In this document: one piece after another, positions 18,420-27,734 of the stretch | How positions within the stretch are numbered: the first letter of the stretch is position 1 | How the letters are laid out: each line of letters opens with the position of its first letter | Source: Colwellia sp. TT2012 | GTDB taxonomy: Bacteria; Pseudomonadota; Gammaproteobacteria; Enterobacterales; Alteromonadaceae | DNA length: 64,000 bases | Assembly: GCF_001440345.1 (NCBI RefSeq) | Contig: NZ_LJYX01000017.1 | Span: 124,001 to 188,000 of the forward strand | Reading direction: 5' to 3' | The notes under the pieces: generated by a model | Told to the model about the DNA's origin: nothing | The model's input: only the letters and a program-made list of their open reading frames with translations | Databases searched by the model: none | Made by a program: the position numbers and the translations under genes

Positions 18420-20324
18420 ATGTATAAGTTTTCTAAGTTATTTATCAAAAATGCCTTATTCGCATTAACCTTTATTATAGCCTTCGGGGTTATCGCATTT
18501 TCTTTATTAACACTCTATATAGACAAGCAAACTAAAGCACATAAACAAACCATACAAACCATTAGTCAGCAGTTTGCTAGCAATGAGAACTCTATAGAAG
18601 AAATAGCAGCAAAGCTCGCTGCTATTTTAACAGCCAGCACAGACTACCAAACATTAATTATTAAAAATAACGCCACTGAATTATTTAGTTTTCAGAGTAA
18701 ACAAACGCCTCTACTCAATATTATTTTAACGAAACAAAAAACAGTCTCTGCCGGTAAACTTAATTTGCAGGTTCAATACAAACTAGGTTTTACTGGCATA
18801 ATTCATTTTCTAATACAACTTTTTATCGGCGTTATGGTATTAGCTATTATTTTTGTTTTTATCTCAGCACAGCTTAATTATAAATTACAATCAATTATTT
18901 TTGGTATTATTAGCAAACAAATCAGTAACGAATTAGCAAAGATTAATGACGCGGATTTTATCACCCAAGAAAATGATAATAAGCAGTTATTCGAGATCCC
19001 AGCATTACAAAAAGGCATTGCTGAAATCCGAACTATGATGACAGAGCAATTCAAAAACACCAGTAATCTAGAAATAGAAGCACATGTTGATAGTTTAACG
19101 GGAATTGAAAATCGTAACCGGTTTGTGCAGTTTTATGAAAAACAAATAGTACAAGAAAGTCCGGTTAAATTTGGTGTGCTGCTGATCACTCGCTGCTCTG
19201 AACTGCAGACAATTAATCAGGTACATGGCTATAATTCAGGTGACAACTATATTATAAAAGTTGCCGACATAATCAAAAGCGCATTAATAACTCGACCTAC
19301 TGGTAAACTGTTTCGTTTAAATAGTTCCGACTTCGCCACCATATTACCCAACGAGCAGTTAAAGTCGGCTGAACAATATGCCAGTGAATTAACCCTTAAG
19401 TTTAATGATTACCAGCAAATTAATGAGTTAGACTCAATCGCTTTTACTGGTTTAGTTTATTTTGATAAGTCTAAACCTTTGGGTGAATTATTAGCCTTAG
19501 CAGACACTGGTGTCAGTGTTGCTCAAACACAAAAACCGAACTCATGGTACTCACAAACCGATATCAATATTTTAACCGATAACAGCGCTAATTTTGGCAG
19601 TCAAAATTGGCGACAAGAGATAGATAGTGTATTAGAAGGTGGACGTATTAATTTATTAGTACAACCAATCCAACCTAGTGGCCGTAATACCCGTGTCTAT
19701 GGTGAAATTTTAGCGCGTTTTCTAAATGCTAACAATGACATGTTACCTACTGCTACTTTTATCGCCATGGCAGAAAAACTCGATAAAATAGTCCAAGTAG
19801 ATCGCTTGATTATTGAAACGGCTATTAAAGTGATAACCAGTAAAAACATGCTCGATAGTAGCTATGGCATTAACCTTAGTGCTAGAAGTATAAATGATGA
19901 ACATTTTATGATTTGGCTTGAACGTAAATTACTTCGTGAACCGGGTATTGCCCCTCGATTAGTGTTTGAAATATCTGAGTTAGGACTACAGCAAAATATA
20001 AAGACAGCTAAACGTTTAGTCGACATGTTACATCGTGTTGGCTCTAGAGTAACAGTAGAGCGATTTGGTGTTGGTTTAACATCCTTTAAGTTTTTTAGAG
20101 ATTTAACCCCTGACTTTATTAAAATGGATAGCTCTTATACACGAGATATCGATGACGATAAAAACAACCAATACTTCCTACGTCTAATGGTTGATCTAGC
20201 CCATAGGCTTGGCATTAATGTCCTCGCAGAAAGTGTCGAGACCCAAGAAGAAAAACATACTTTAGAAAAACTTTTTATAGATGGTTGCCAAGGTTATTAC
20301 GTGGGCAAGCCTACTCAACTATAA
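18420..20324 (+). CDS. Membrane protein with degenerate GGDEF and EAL domains (CsrD/LapD-like)
   Basis: The 634 residues run: transmembrane segment 1 (about 12-34), an extracytoplasmic region (about 35-125), transmembrane segment 2 (about 128-150), a short linker, a GGDEF-type domain (about 222-385, beginning AHVDSLTGIENRNRF) and an EAL-type domain (about 395-634). The GGDEF signature is replaced by NSSDF (301-305) and the EAL signature by EIL (429-431). The later DDFG loop reads ERFG (547-550). Loss of these metal and catalytic residues argues for a binding or adaptor role rather than cyclase or phosphodiesterase activity. E. coli CsrD (HRSDF, ELM) and Pseudomonas LapD are comparable in layout and size. 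It has its own terminator and is not in an operon. Confidence 0.8.
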   Translation: MYKFSKLFIKNALFALTFIIAFGVIAFSLLTLYIDKQTKAHKQTIQTISQQFASNENSIEEIAAKLAAILTASTDYQTLIIKNNATELFSFQSKQTPLLNIILTKQKTVSAGKLNLQVQYKLGFTGIIHFLIQLFIGVMVLAIIFVFISAQLNYKLQSIIFGIISKQISNELAKINDADFITQENDNKQLFEIPALQKGIAEIRTMMTEQFKNTSNLEIEAHVDSLTGIENRNRFVQFYEKQIVQESPVKFGVLLITRCSELQTINQVHGYNSGDNYIIKVADIIKSALITRPTGKLFRLNSSDFATILPNEQLKSAEQYASELTLKFNDYQQINELDSIAFTGLVYFDKSKPLGELLALADTGVSVAQTQKPNSWYSQTDINILTDNSANFGSQNWRQEIDSVLEGGRINLLVQPIQPSGRNTRVYGEILARFLNANNDMLPTATFIAMAEKLDKIVQVDRLIIETAIKVITSKNMLDSSYGINLSARSINDEHFMIWLERKLLREPGIAPRLVFEISELGLQQNIKTAKRLVDMLHRVGSRVTVERFGVGLTSFKFFRDLTPDFIKMDSSYTRDIDDDKNNQYFLRLMVDLAHRLGINVLAESVETQEEKHTLEKLFIDGCQGYYVGKPTQL

Positions 20325-20350
20325 TCAAATAATAGCACTAACAAGTTTTA

Positions 20351-20385
20351 AAGCCGAATGTGCCATTAGCATTCGGCTTTTTTAT
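20351..20385 (+). terminator. Rho-independent terminator
   Basis: AAGCCGAATG and CATTCGGCTT pair over 10 bp around a nine-base loop, followed by a T-run. It ends the transcript of the GGDEF-EAL gene. Confidence 0.92.
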
Positions 20386-20453
20386 AGACTCGAAAATTGT
20401 TATCTCAACGCAAAGAAAATCGAATAAAGCGTAATACCCTTACTACTGGTGTG

Positions 20454-20482
20454 TTGTTATATAGGATAAAAACACGGATAAT
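20454..20482 (+). promoter_or_regulatory. Candidate rsx operon promoter
   Basis: TTGTTA (20454-20459), a 17-bp spacer and GATAAT (20477-20482) lie 43 bp before the rsxA ATG. Spacing is ideal and both boxes are fair matches. Confidence 0.45.
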
Positions 20483-20525
20483 AGCGGTATTATTATTATA
20501 AATAACCAAATGACCTTTAAAGTAA

Positions 20526-21107
20526 ATGACTGATTACCTGTTACTTCTCGTTGGTACTGTACTTGTAAATAACTTTGTTTTAGTACAATTTCTTGGCCTA
20601 TGCCCTTTTATGGGGGTTTCTTCACGTACTGAAACCGCTATTGGCATGTCATTCGCCACTGTTTTTGTGATGACGTTGGCATCACTATTAAGTTATTTAG
20701 TAACCACCTACCTGCTTGTGCCCCTCGACCTTGAATACCTAACAACCATGAGTTTTATTTTGGTGATTGCCGTTGTAGTGCAGTTTACTGAAATGGTGGT
20801 CCATAAAACCAGTGCTAGCCTTTATCGATTACTCGGTATTTTTTTACCGCTAATCACGACAAACTGTGCGGTATTAGGTGTTGCCTTATTAAATTTAAGA
20901 CAACAACATAGTTTTTTTGAATCCATTATTTATGGCTTTGGTGCCGCCTTGGGTTTTTCATTAGTGCTCATAATGTTCTCTGCCATGCGGGAAAAGCTAG
21001 CGAATGCCGATGTGCCCGCACCTTTTAAAGGCACTGCCATTGCGATGATTACTGCAGGTTTAATGTCATTGGCTTTCCTTGGTTTTACCGGTTTGGTGAA
21101 GGTTTAA
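20526..21107 (+). CDS. rsxA: Rnf/Rsx electron transport complex subunit A
   Basis: An integral membrane subunit of the Rnf-type ion-translocating ferredoxin:NAD oxidoreductase. In E. coli the Rsx complex keeps SoxR reduced. The 193 residues form about six membrane segments. Recognised from [20 protein letters not shown] and the conserved [16 protein letters not shown]; the cysteines in these half-helices hold the membrane [2Fe-2S] site in Rnf structures. It is the first of six co-directional rsx genes, one base before rsxB. Confidence 0.97.
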   Translation: MTDYLLLLVGTVLVNNFVLVQFLGLCPFMGVSSRTETAIGMSFATVFVMTLASLLSYLVTTYLLVPLDLEYLTTMSFILVIAVVVQFTEMVVHKTSASLYRLLGIFLPLITTNCAVLGVALLNLRQQHSFFESIIYGFGAALGFSLVLIMFSAMREKLANADVPAPFKGTAIAMITAGLMSLAFLGFTGLVKV

Positions 21108-21108
21108 C

Positions 21109-21678
21109 ATGAATATTCTCCTTGCCATTCTTGTGCTTGGTAGTATTGCTGCCATATTTGGTGCGCTATTAGGTTATGCTTCTATTCGCTTTAAAGTGGA
21201 TGCTGATCCCATTGTTGAGCAACTTGATGCACTTCTTCCACAAACACAGTGTGGTCAATGTGGTTACCCCGGTTGTAAACCCTACGCACAAGCAGTTGCC
21301 GATGGCGAGGCCATCAACAAATGTGCACCTGGTGGTGAAGATACGATAAAGAAAATTGCTGACTTAATGGGGGTTGAAGTACAGCCCCTTGATGAAAGCC
21401 ATGTCCAAGGTGACACGACAGCAAGTAACCGCCCTAAAGTTGCTTTTATTATTGAAGAAGATTGCATTGGCTGTACAAAATGCATTCAAGCTTGCCCTGT
21501 TGATGCCATTATTGGCGCAGCAAAACAAATGCATACCATCATCATAGATGAGTGTACCGGCTGTGATTTATGTGTCGCCCCCTGCCCGGTAGATTGCATT
21601 GAAATGCGTGAATTGCCAGATACCATTCATAATTGGCAATGGGATTTAACCAGTATTCCAGTAAAACAACTGGATTAG
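21109..21678 (+). CDS. rsxB: Rnf/Rsx electron transport complex subunit B
   Basis: A polyferredoxin subunit that accepts electrons from the cytoplasmic donor. It has an N-terminal membrane anchor (about residues 1-25), a 4Fe-4S cluster motif [13 protein letters not shown], and two ferredoxin repeats, [16 protein letters not shown] and [16 protein letters not shown], that ligate two more clusters. The length of 189 is normal. It is 1 bp after rsxA and 6 bp before rsxC. Confidence 0.97.
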   Translation: MNILLAILVLGSIAAIFGALLGYASIRFKVDADPIVEQLDALLPQTQCGQCGYPGCKPYAQAVADGEAINKCAPGGEDTIKKIADLMGVEVQPLDESHVQGDTTASNRPKVAFIIEEDCIGCTKCIQACPVDAIIGAAKQMHTIIIDECTGCDLCVAPCPVDCIEMRELPDTIHNWQWDLTSIPVKQLD

Positions 21679-21684
21679 GAGAGT

Positions 21685-23733
21685 ATGGTGGAATCAGTTA
21701 TAGAGCGCATCACCCGTGGCCATTTTTGGGATTTTCATGGCGGCATTCATCCTCCTGAACAAAAAATGCTAACCGCAAGTAAACCTATCAAACAACTTGC
21801 TTTACCAAAACAGTTAATCATCCCGCTACAACAGCATATTGGCCGTGAAGGTGATTTACTGGTTAAAATTGGCGATAAAGTATTAAAAGGGCAAGCCCTA
21901 ACCTTAAGTACCAACCCTATGGTGGTGCCAATTCATGCACCCACCAGTGGCACTATCAGTGCCATACAAATGTCGGTCATAGCCCACCCTTCTGGCTTAA
22001 GTCAATTGTGTGTATTTCTCGATGTGGATGGTGCAGATACCTGGCGAAAAAAAACTGTTTGTGCCGATATAGAGCAGTTATCGAACAGTGAAATAATTGA
22101 AAAGATTGCTGATGCAGGTATTGCTGGTATGGGCGGCGCAGGTTTCCCAACGCATATCAAAGTAAACAGTAAACCAGATATTAACTTCCTCATTATTAAT
22201 GGCGCGGAATGTGAGCCTTATATCACCGCTGATGACTTGTTAATGATGGAGCAAAGTAACGCTATCGTTGATGGCATTAAAATTCTTGATAAGTTGTTAA
22301 CCCCGGCTTTTATTTTAATTGCCATAGAAGATAACAAGCCCAAAGCAATTAAAGCGCTACAACAAGCAAGTGCGGCTATTGAAAAAATAAAAGTCTGTGT
22401 TGTGCCAACTAAATACCCTGCAGGTGGTGAAAAGCAACTTATTCAAATATTAACCGGTCAAGAAGTTCCTTCAGGTCGCTTGCCGATTCATACGGGCATT
22501 GTCATGCAAAATATTGCCACCTGTTTTGCTATTAATGACGCCGTTAGACATGACATTCCCTTGATTCGTCGTGTGGTTACTGTGACTGGACAAGCGTTAA
22601 ATAAACCACAAAATGTATGGGCGTTACTTGGCACGCCAATTAATTTTTTGCTGCAACAATGTGCCGTGCAAGCCATTGAAAATGAACAGCAGCCAGTGAT
22701 CATGGGCGGCCCTATGATGGGCTTTAGTGTCTCCAGTGAGCTAGTCCCAATAGTTAAAACCAGTAACTGTATTTTAGTGCCCAGTAAAACAGAAATGCCA
22801 AGTGCTTTTGAAAAAGAAAGTAAAGAAGTTGAATGCATTCGCTGTGGTCAATGCAGTGATGTATGCCCAAGTCAGTTACTACCGCAAGAGTTGCAGTGGA
22901 GCGCCAAAGCTAAAGATTACCCACAGTTAGAAAAACTCAATTTAAGTGATTGTATTGATTGTGGTGCCTGTGCTTATGTTTGCCCAAGTCAAATTCCTCT
23001 GGTGCATTACTACCGTATTGCTAAAGCTGAAATACGTCAGCAACAACAATTAGATTTAAAAGCAGAAAAGGCAAAGACTCGCTTTGAAGCCCGTAAGTTA
23101 CGATTAGAAAAAGAAAAAACAGCCCGTCAAGAAAAACAAAAGAAAGCGGCCGCGGCACGAAAAGCGGCAATGAATAAAGCAACACCAGAAGCGACAGACG
23201 CAAAATCTGCCGTCGCAGCAGCACTAGCACGGGTGAAAGCTAAAAAAGCAGCTAAAAGCCAATCCAGCACAGCTGAGGCACAAAACAACCTAGCACAAAG
23301 TAATGAGCTAGCAACTGAGGCAACTAACCCGATTGATGAGCAAAAGACGCAAGTAGCTGCCGCAATTGCTAGGGCCAAAGCGAAGAGAATCCTTAAACAA
23401 GAAGCGGCCAATAAGCCCATAAGCTCTAATGAACCAGTTAAACAAACAGTAACTGAGCTACTTGAGGTATCTCAACCACCAAGTAATGATGATAAAAAAG
23501 TAAAAATTGCCGCCGCTATTGCTAAAGCAAAAGCAAAAAAACTCAGTAAAGCTGCTGACGCTGTTCAGTCCGTATATCGGCCAGAAAGCACAGAGGCTGA
23601 AAAAACAGTCACTTTAACGGATAAAAAGGCAAAAATAGCTGCCGCCGTTGCTAAAGCGAAAGCCAAGAAAAAAACAAAAGAAGCCCGCAATCTTGCCGGT
23701 ACCGTCAAAAATAATGACCAAGATAGTGGCTAA
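21685..23733 (+). CDS. rsxC: Rnf/Rsx electron transport complex subunit C
   Basis: A membrane-associated flavo-iron-sulfur subunit with the NADH site. The core resembles the NuoF family: GGIHPPEQK at the start, MGGAGFPTHIK, INGAECEPYITADD and PAGGEKQLIQIL, then two 4Fe-4S motifs (CIRCGQCSDVCPSQL, CIDCGACAYVCPSQI). After about residue 450 a long Lys/Ala-rich tail carries four copies of a repeat of the type K-[IV]-AAA-[IVL]-A-[KR]-[AV]-KAK, presumably helical and basic. Such tails are known in gammaproteobacterial RsxC and vary in copy number. The total of 682 residues is between short and long family members. Confidence 0.96.
   Translation: MVESVIERITRGHFWDFHGGIHPPEQKMLTASKPIKQLALPKQLIIPLQQHIGREGDLLVKIGDKVLKGQALTLSTNPMVVPIHAPTSGTISAIQMSVIAHPSGLSQLCVFLDVDGADTWRKKTVCADIEQLSNSEIIEKIADAGIAGMGGAGFPTHIKVNSKPDINFLIINGAECEPYITADDLLMMEQSNAIVDGIKILDKLLTPAFILIAIEDNKPKAIKALQQASAAIEKIKVCVVPTKYPAGGEKQLIQILTGQEVPSGRLPIHTGIVMQNIATCFAINDAVRHDIPLIRRVVTVTGQALNKPQNVWALLGTPINFLLQQCAVQAIENEQQPVIMGGPMMGFSVSSELVPIVKTSNCILVPSKTEMPSAFEKESKEVECIRCGQCSDVCPSQLLPQELQWSAKAKDYPQLEKLNLSDCIDCGACAYVCPSQIPLVHYYRIAKAEIRQQQQLDLKAEKAKTRFEARKLRLEKEKTARQEKQKKAAAARKAAMNKATPEATDAKSAVAAALARVKAKKAAKSQSSTAEAQNNLAQSNELATEATNPIDEQKTQVAAAIARAKAKRILKQEAANKPISSNEPVKQTVTELLEVSQPPSNDDKKVKIAAAIAKAKAKKLSKAADAVQSVYRPESTEAEKTVTLTDKKAKIAAAVAKAKAKKKTKEARNLAGTVKNNDQDSG
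23200..23680 (+). repeat. Four Ala/Lys repeats encoded in the rsxC 3' end
   Basis: Four related units encode VAAALARVKAKK, VAAAIARAKAKR, IAAAIAKAKAKK and IAAAVAKAKAKK, beginning near 23208, 23349, 23502 and 23634. They are separated by variable acidic and polar linkers. The spacing is irregular, so this looks like old internal duplication rather than recent tandem slippage. Confidence 0.85.
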
Positions 23734-23735
23734 AC

Positions 23736-23801
23736 ATGAGTAACAAAAAAACAAACTTGAATAAAAATTCATCCGCTAAACAACCCGACGAGTCGACATA
23801 A
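23736..23801 (+). CDS. Possible 21-residue ORF between rsxC and rsxD
   Basis: The ATG at 23736 is 2 bp after the rsxC stop and opens a frame beginning MSNKKTNLNKNSSAK, ending in TAA at 23801, 3 bp before the rsxD ATG. Its composition resembles the N-terminal tail of RsxG ([15 protein letters not shown]). It may be a translational coupler that keeps ribosomes moving from rsxC to rsxD, a vestige of a duplicated rsxG start, or chance. No function can be assigned. Confidence 0.3.
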   Translation: MSNKKTNLNKNSSAKQPDEST

Positions 23802-23804
23802 ATA

Positions 23805-24866
23805 ATGGCATTTTGGATAGCAAGTTCACCACATAACCATAACCAAACAAAAACACCTAATTTAATGCGTTTGGTTATTTACGCCACCCTGCCTGGCATT
23901 TTAGCCCAATGGTATTTTTTTGGTTGGGGAAATTTAATTCATATTGGCATAGCCATGATAACGGCACTGGTTTGTGAATTTACCGTGCTGTCACTGCGTA
24001 AAAAACCTATTGCCCATGAATTACTCGATGGTAGTGCCTTATTAACCGCTTTATTGCTCGGTATATGTTTGCCGGCATTAGCTCCTTGGTGGATTTCGGT
24101 TATTGGTACAATTTTTGCCATTGTCATTGTTAAACAGCTGTATGGTGGACTTGGTCATAACCCATTCAACCCGGCCATGGCTGGTTATGTCATGTTGTTG
24201 GTGTCTTTTCCTTTGCAGATGACACTCTGGCAACCACCCTTGAGTTTAGTGGCTGTTGATTTAAATTTTACCAACACCTTAACCACCATTTTAACGGGTT
24301 TTACCGTTGAAGGGTATTCAGTAGAGCAAGTGCGTAACACCCTTGACGGTATCACCATGGCAACCCCCCTTGATACCCTTAAAACAAACATTAACCAAGG
24401 TTTGACCGTATTGGAAAGTCTTAACAATCCAGTGTTCGGTGATAATTTCGCTTTAGGCTGGGAATGGATAAATGCTGGCTTTTTATTGGGTGGACTTTTT
24501 CTTATCTTTAAAAAAGCCATTGCATGGCAAACACCGGTTAGCTTTTTAATCAGTTTATTTATCTGTTCTTTTATCGGCTATAGTATGAGCCCGGATAGCA
24601 GCGCTTCCACTATGTTTCACTGGTTTTCTGGCGCAACCATGCTCGGGGCATTCTTTATTTTAACCGACCCGGTTACTGGCGCTACCAGTACTAAAGGTCG
24701 TATCATCGTTGGTTTACTTGCTGGGCTGTTAGTCTATTTAATTCGCACCGCTGGTGGCTATCCTGATGGTATTGCTTTTGCTATTTTACTCTGTAACATG
24801 TCGGCGCCCTTGATTGATCAATATACTCGCCCGCGGACTTATGGTCACCTAAAGGGAGACAAGTGA
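23805..24866 (+). CDS. rsxD: Rnf/Rsx electron transport complex subunit D
   Basis: An integral membrane subunit that carries covalently bound FMN. About ten hydrophobic segments fill 353 residues. The flavinylation site is the Thr in DGITMATPLD. Other family marks are GGLGHNPFNPAMAGY and FFILTDPVTGATSTKGR. Start ATG at 23805; its TGA stop shares one base with the rsxG ATG, so translation is coupled. Confidence 0.96.
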   Translation: MAFWIASSPHNHNQTKTPNLMRLVIYATLPGILAQWYFFGWGNLIHIGIAMITALVCEFTVLSLRKKPIAHELLDGSALLTALLLGICLPALAPWWISVIGTIFAIVIVKQLYGGLGHNPFNPAMAGYVMLLVSFPLQMTLWQPPLSLVAVDLNFTNTLTTILTGFTVEGYSVEQVRNTLDGITMATPLDTLKTNINQGLTVLESLNNPVFGDNFALGWEWINAGFLLGGLFLIFKKAIAWQTPVSFLISLFICSFIGYSMSPDSSASTMFHWFSGATMLGAFFILTDPVTGATSTKGRIIVGLLAGLLVYLIRTAGGYPDGIAFAILLCNMSAPLIDQYTRPRTYGHLKGDK

Positions 24867-25621
24867 TGTCTAATTCAGATAATGATATCACAAAAAAAAG
24901 CAGCACTAAGCCGACTAAAAATGTCGCGGAAAAATCTGCTCTAACGATTGCCATATCTAAAAACACAAAAATACTTGCGCTCTTTGCCATCGCTTGTACT
25001 TTTGCTGTAGGTTTAGTCAGTGAACTCACTAAAGAACGCATAAAGCAACAAGAGCAAAAATATTTATTAAAGACCTTACATAGCATTATTGAGCCGAGTC
25101 GCTATGACAATGACATCGCCAATGACTGTATTAAGATCAGTGCTCCTGAGCTAGGCATAAATAAAGTCCACACGGCTTATATCGCTAGAAAAGCCGGACA
25201 AGTGATTGCGGTGGCCATGACCAGTACTGCACCAAAAGGCTACAATGGCAACATTGATTTTATTATGGCGATCAACAATGACGGCAGTGTCAGTGGTGTT
25301 CGAGTACTCAAACACCAAGAAACCCCTGGTTTAGGTGACAAAATTGAAATTAGAAAAAGTAACTGGATTACCAGTTTTACCGGTAAACGCATGCTGTCAG
25401 AAGACGATAGCCGCTGGGCGGTAAGTAAAGATAATGGTATGTTCGATCAATTTACCGGAGCGACCATTACCCCACGTGCCATAGTAGACGGGGTTAAAAA
25501 CACCCTAATTTACTTTACTAAAAATAAAGCAAGTTTATTAGCTCGCCCAAATGCTTGTGGCGAAGATAAACTAAAATCAACATCGACCCCCATAAAGCAT
25601 GAGGCTGAAAATGAGCAATGA
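24866..25621 (+). CDS. rsxG: Rnf/Rsx electron transport complex subunit G
   Basis: A membrane-anchored subunit with covalent FMN on a threonine. The flavin site is the second Thr of [12 protein letters not shown]. One transmembrane segment lies near residues 32-50 ([16 protein letters not shown]); the rest is extracytoplasmic. I chose the ATG at 24866, overlapping the rsxD stop in TGATG, over the GTG at 24863. The N-terminal tail before the membrane segment ([14 protein letters not shown]..) is unusually long and polar. The gene overlaps rsxE by 11 bases. Confidence 0.95.
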   Translation: MSNSDNDITKKSSTKPTKNVAEKSALTIAISKNTKILALFAIACTFAVGLVSELTKERIKQQEQKYLLKTLHSIIEPSRYDNDIANDCIKISAPELGINKVHTAYIARKAGQVIAVAMTSTAPKGYNGNIDFIMAINNDGSVSGVRVLKHQETPGLGDKIEIRKSNWITSFTGKRMLSEDDSRWAVSKDNGMFDQFTGATITPRAIVDGVKNTLIYFTKNKASLLARPNACGEDKLKSTSTPIKHEAENEQ

Positions 25622-26411
25622 TATAGCCCCACAAAACAGTAAGGCAGCGGATATTGCTGACGACCTTGATGAGCAGGAAAAAGCGGCTGAAAAATCACAA
25701 GCCGCAGCGGCTCTTAAAGCAGAATATAAAGAGTTAGCCCTACAAGGGTTATGGAAAAATAACCCTGGTTTAGTACAACTACTTGGTTTGTGTCCTTTGC
25801 TGGCAGTAACGTCAACTGTGACTAATGCCCTTGGTCTTGGCTTGGCGACACTGCTGGTACTTGTTTGTTCAAATGTCACTGTATCGGCCATTCGTCATTG
25901 GGTACCTAAAGAAATTCGTATACCTATTTTTGTTTTGATCATTGCCGCTTTTGTCACCTGTGTGCAATTGCTGATGAATGCCTATGCCTATGGTATTTAC
26001 CAATCTTTAGGCATATTTTTACCGTTAATTGTCACTAACTGCGCCATTATTGGTCGAGCTGAAGCTTATGCGTCAAAAAACCCGGTTAAACAATCCGCTT
26101 TTGATGGACTTATGATGGGGCTAGGCTTCGCCATTATATTAATTATATTAGGTGTAGTAAGAGAAATACTAGGGCAAGGTACCCTCTTTGATGGCGCGGA
26201 CTTATTACTAGGTGACTGGGCAAGTGTACTTCGAATTGAAGTGATGCAACTTGATAGTCAGTTCTTACTTGCGATTCTACCACCCGGAGCCTTTATCGCC
26301 ATGGGTTTTTTAATTGCACTTAAAAACACCATTGATAGTCAGATAAAAGCTAAAAAAGTGGCGGATACCGACCTGGTTATTGAACGAGTACGGGTAAATT
26401 TTGACTCTTAA
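25611..26411 (+). CDS. rsxE: Rnf/Rsx electron transport complex subunit E
   Basis: An integral membrane subunit related to RsxA. Marks are [40 protein letters not shown] and the C-terminal [17 protein letters not shown] (cited in parts). The ATG at 25611 is preferred because GAGG lies 6 bases before it; an ATG at 25599 in frame would add four residues. An N-terminal hydrophilic, Ala/Glu-rich extension of about 40 residues precedes the first helix and is longer than in E. coli. It ends the rsx set; nth follows after 94 bp. Confidence 0.95.
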   Translation: MSNDIAPQNSKAADIADDLDEQEKAAEKSQAAAALKAEYKELALQGLWKNNPGLVQLLGLCPLLAVTSTVTNALGLGLATLLVLVCSNVTVSAIRHWVPKEIRIPIFVLIIAAFVTCVQLLMNAYAYGIYQSLGIFLPLIVTNCAIIGRAEAYASKNPVKQSAFDGLMMGLGFAIILIILGVVREILGQGTLFDGADLLLGDWASVLRIEVMQLDSQFLLAILPPGAFIAMGFLIALKNTIDSQIKAKKVADTDLVIERVRVNFDS

Positions 26412-26505
26412 CGCCAATATTATTAAAGAGCCATTAATAAAAAATAATGAATAACAAAGCATTTAGCCGCCAAGACAGTAAAGAAAAATAGAGAAGAGCA
26501 AAGTC

Positions 26506-27165
26506 ATGAATAAAGAGAAACGCTTAGAAATGTTAACGCGGCTGCGTGATGAGAATCCAGAGCCAACGACAGAATTAAACTTTTCTAGCCCGTTTGAACT
26601 GCTTATTGCCGTATTACTCTCGGCACAAGCAACGGATGTTAGTGTCAATAAAGCCACGGATAAGCTCTACCCTGTTGCCAATACCCCACAAGCCATTTTA
26701 GACCTGGGCCTTGAGGGTTTTAAAGGCTATATCAAAACCATTGGTTTGTTTAATACCAAAGCAAAAAACACCCTTAAAACCTGTCAGATGTTAGTGGACT
26801 TACACGGTGGTGAAGTACCCGAAAATAGAGCCGCATTAGAAGCATTACCAGGGGTAGGTCGAAAAACGGCGAATGTGGTATTAAATACCGCCTTTGGCTG
26901 GCTAAAAGATAATGAAGGGAAATATTTTTTAGCTGTCGATACCCATATATATCGGCTTGCTAACCGAACTAAATATGCTCCAGGTAAAAATGTTGACCAG
27001 GTTGAAGCCAATATAATAAAACTAACACCAAGAAAAACAGAATTTATGTTTAACTTACATCATTGGTTCATCTTGCATGGTCGTTATATATGTACCGCGA
27101 AAAAACCTAAATGTGGCGCTTGTATCATTGAAGATTTATGTGAGTTTAAAGAAAAAACCGAGTAG
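26506..27165 (+). CDS. nth: Endonuclease III
   Basis: A bifunctional DNA glycosylase/AP lyase for oxidised pyrimidines. The helix-hairpin-helix LPGVGRKTANVVL includes the catalytic Lys, and VDTHIYRLANR has the catalytic Asp. The C-terminal 4Fe-4S loop has Cys spacing 6-2-5 (C..KPKCGACIIEDLC). 219 residues, slightly longer than E. coli. It sits directly downstream of rsxE as in E. coli, perhaps with partial read-through. No clear terminator follows. Confidence 0.97.
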   Translation: MNKEKRLEMLTRLRDENPEPTTELNFSSPFELLIAVLLSAQATDVSVNKATDKLYPVANTPQAILDLGLEGFKGYIKTIGLFNTKAKNTLKTCQMLVDLHGGEVPENRAALEALPGVGRKTANVVLNTAFGWLKDNEGKYFLAVDTHIYRLANRTKYAPGKNVDQVEANIIKLTPRKTEFMFNLHHWFILHGRYICTAKKPKCGACIIEDLCEFKEKTE

Positions 27166-27300
27166 CTAGACATACTCCCCTCTGATTTATCCTTTTTATA
27201 ACCAGCTAGGGGTTTATTAATACTCAGTCTAGCTCTCCTTTCGGTTTGGTATACTGCCAATCAAATATATTCAAAACGTCTAGTGCCATTTTTACCTCAC

Positions 27301-27593
27301 CTATACCCGTTACCATTCAAAGTGCTCGATTTCAGTGGGTATTAAAAGGGCTTTAGGCAAGGGAAATAATTGAAGCATAGTCATTCTATGGTTTAATTAG
27401 TTAACGCGGTATACCCAAGCGACTTCAATATACTCGTTTGTGGACACCTGAGCGACTCATGATCAAGGCGCGTATTTTATTCATGCTTGTGCAGGAGCAT
27501 ATTCTCCTGAACAACCATTATTTCATCACAGCGCCTTGAATTGAAATTGCTCAAGCACTCTGAAACATGCATCTTGAATGGTAACGGGTATAG
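27301..27593. mobile_element. 293-bp element with perfect 20-bp terminal inverted repeats (family A)
   Basis: The left end 27301-27320 (ctatacccgttaccattcaa) is the exact inverse of the right end 27574-27593. No ORF of useful size is inside, so it looks like a miniature inverted-repeat element or a large palindromic intergenic repeat. The inner part contains a second TATACCCAAGC motif at about 27410, like that at 4936. A partial second copy lies at 58248-58333. No clear target-site duplication was seen. It occupies half of the 569-bp gap between nth and the methyltransferase. Confidence 0.75.
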
Positions 27594-27734
27594 TTGCCTT
27601 ATTAATAGGTATGGCGTGACATAAAAGCATAATAAAAAAACAAAATAGCACACCTAAGGGCTGATTTAAGTAAGCTGCAGCAACGCTGAAGGTGTATAGT
27701 AGCGTCAGTATTTTTAACTAGATAGACCAACAAT

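Noticed and set aside
23127..23420. 97-codon minus-strand ORF opposite the rsxC tail
   Set aside because: An Ala/Leu-rich shadow of the Ala/Lys repeats; no supporting signals.
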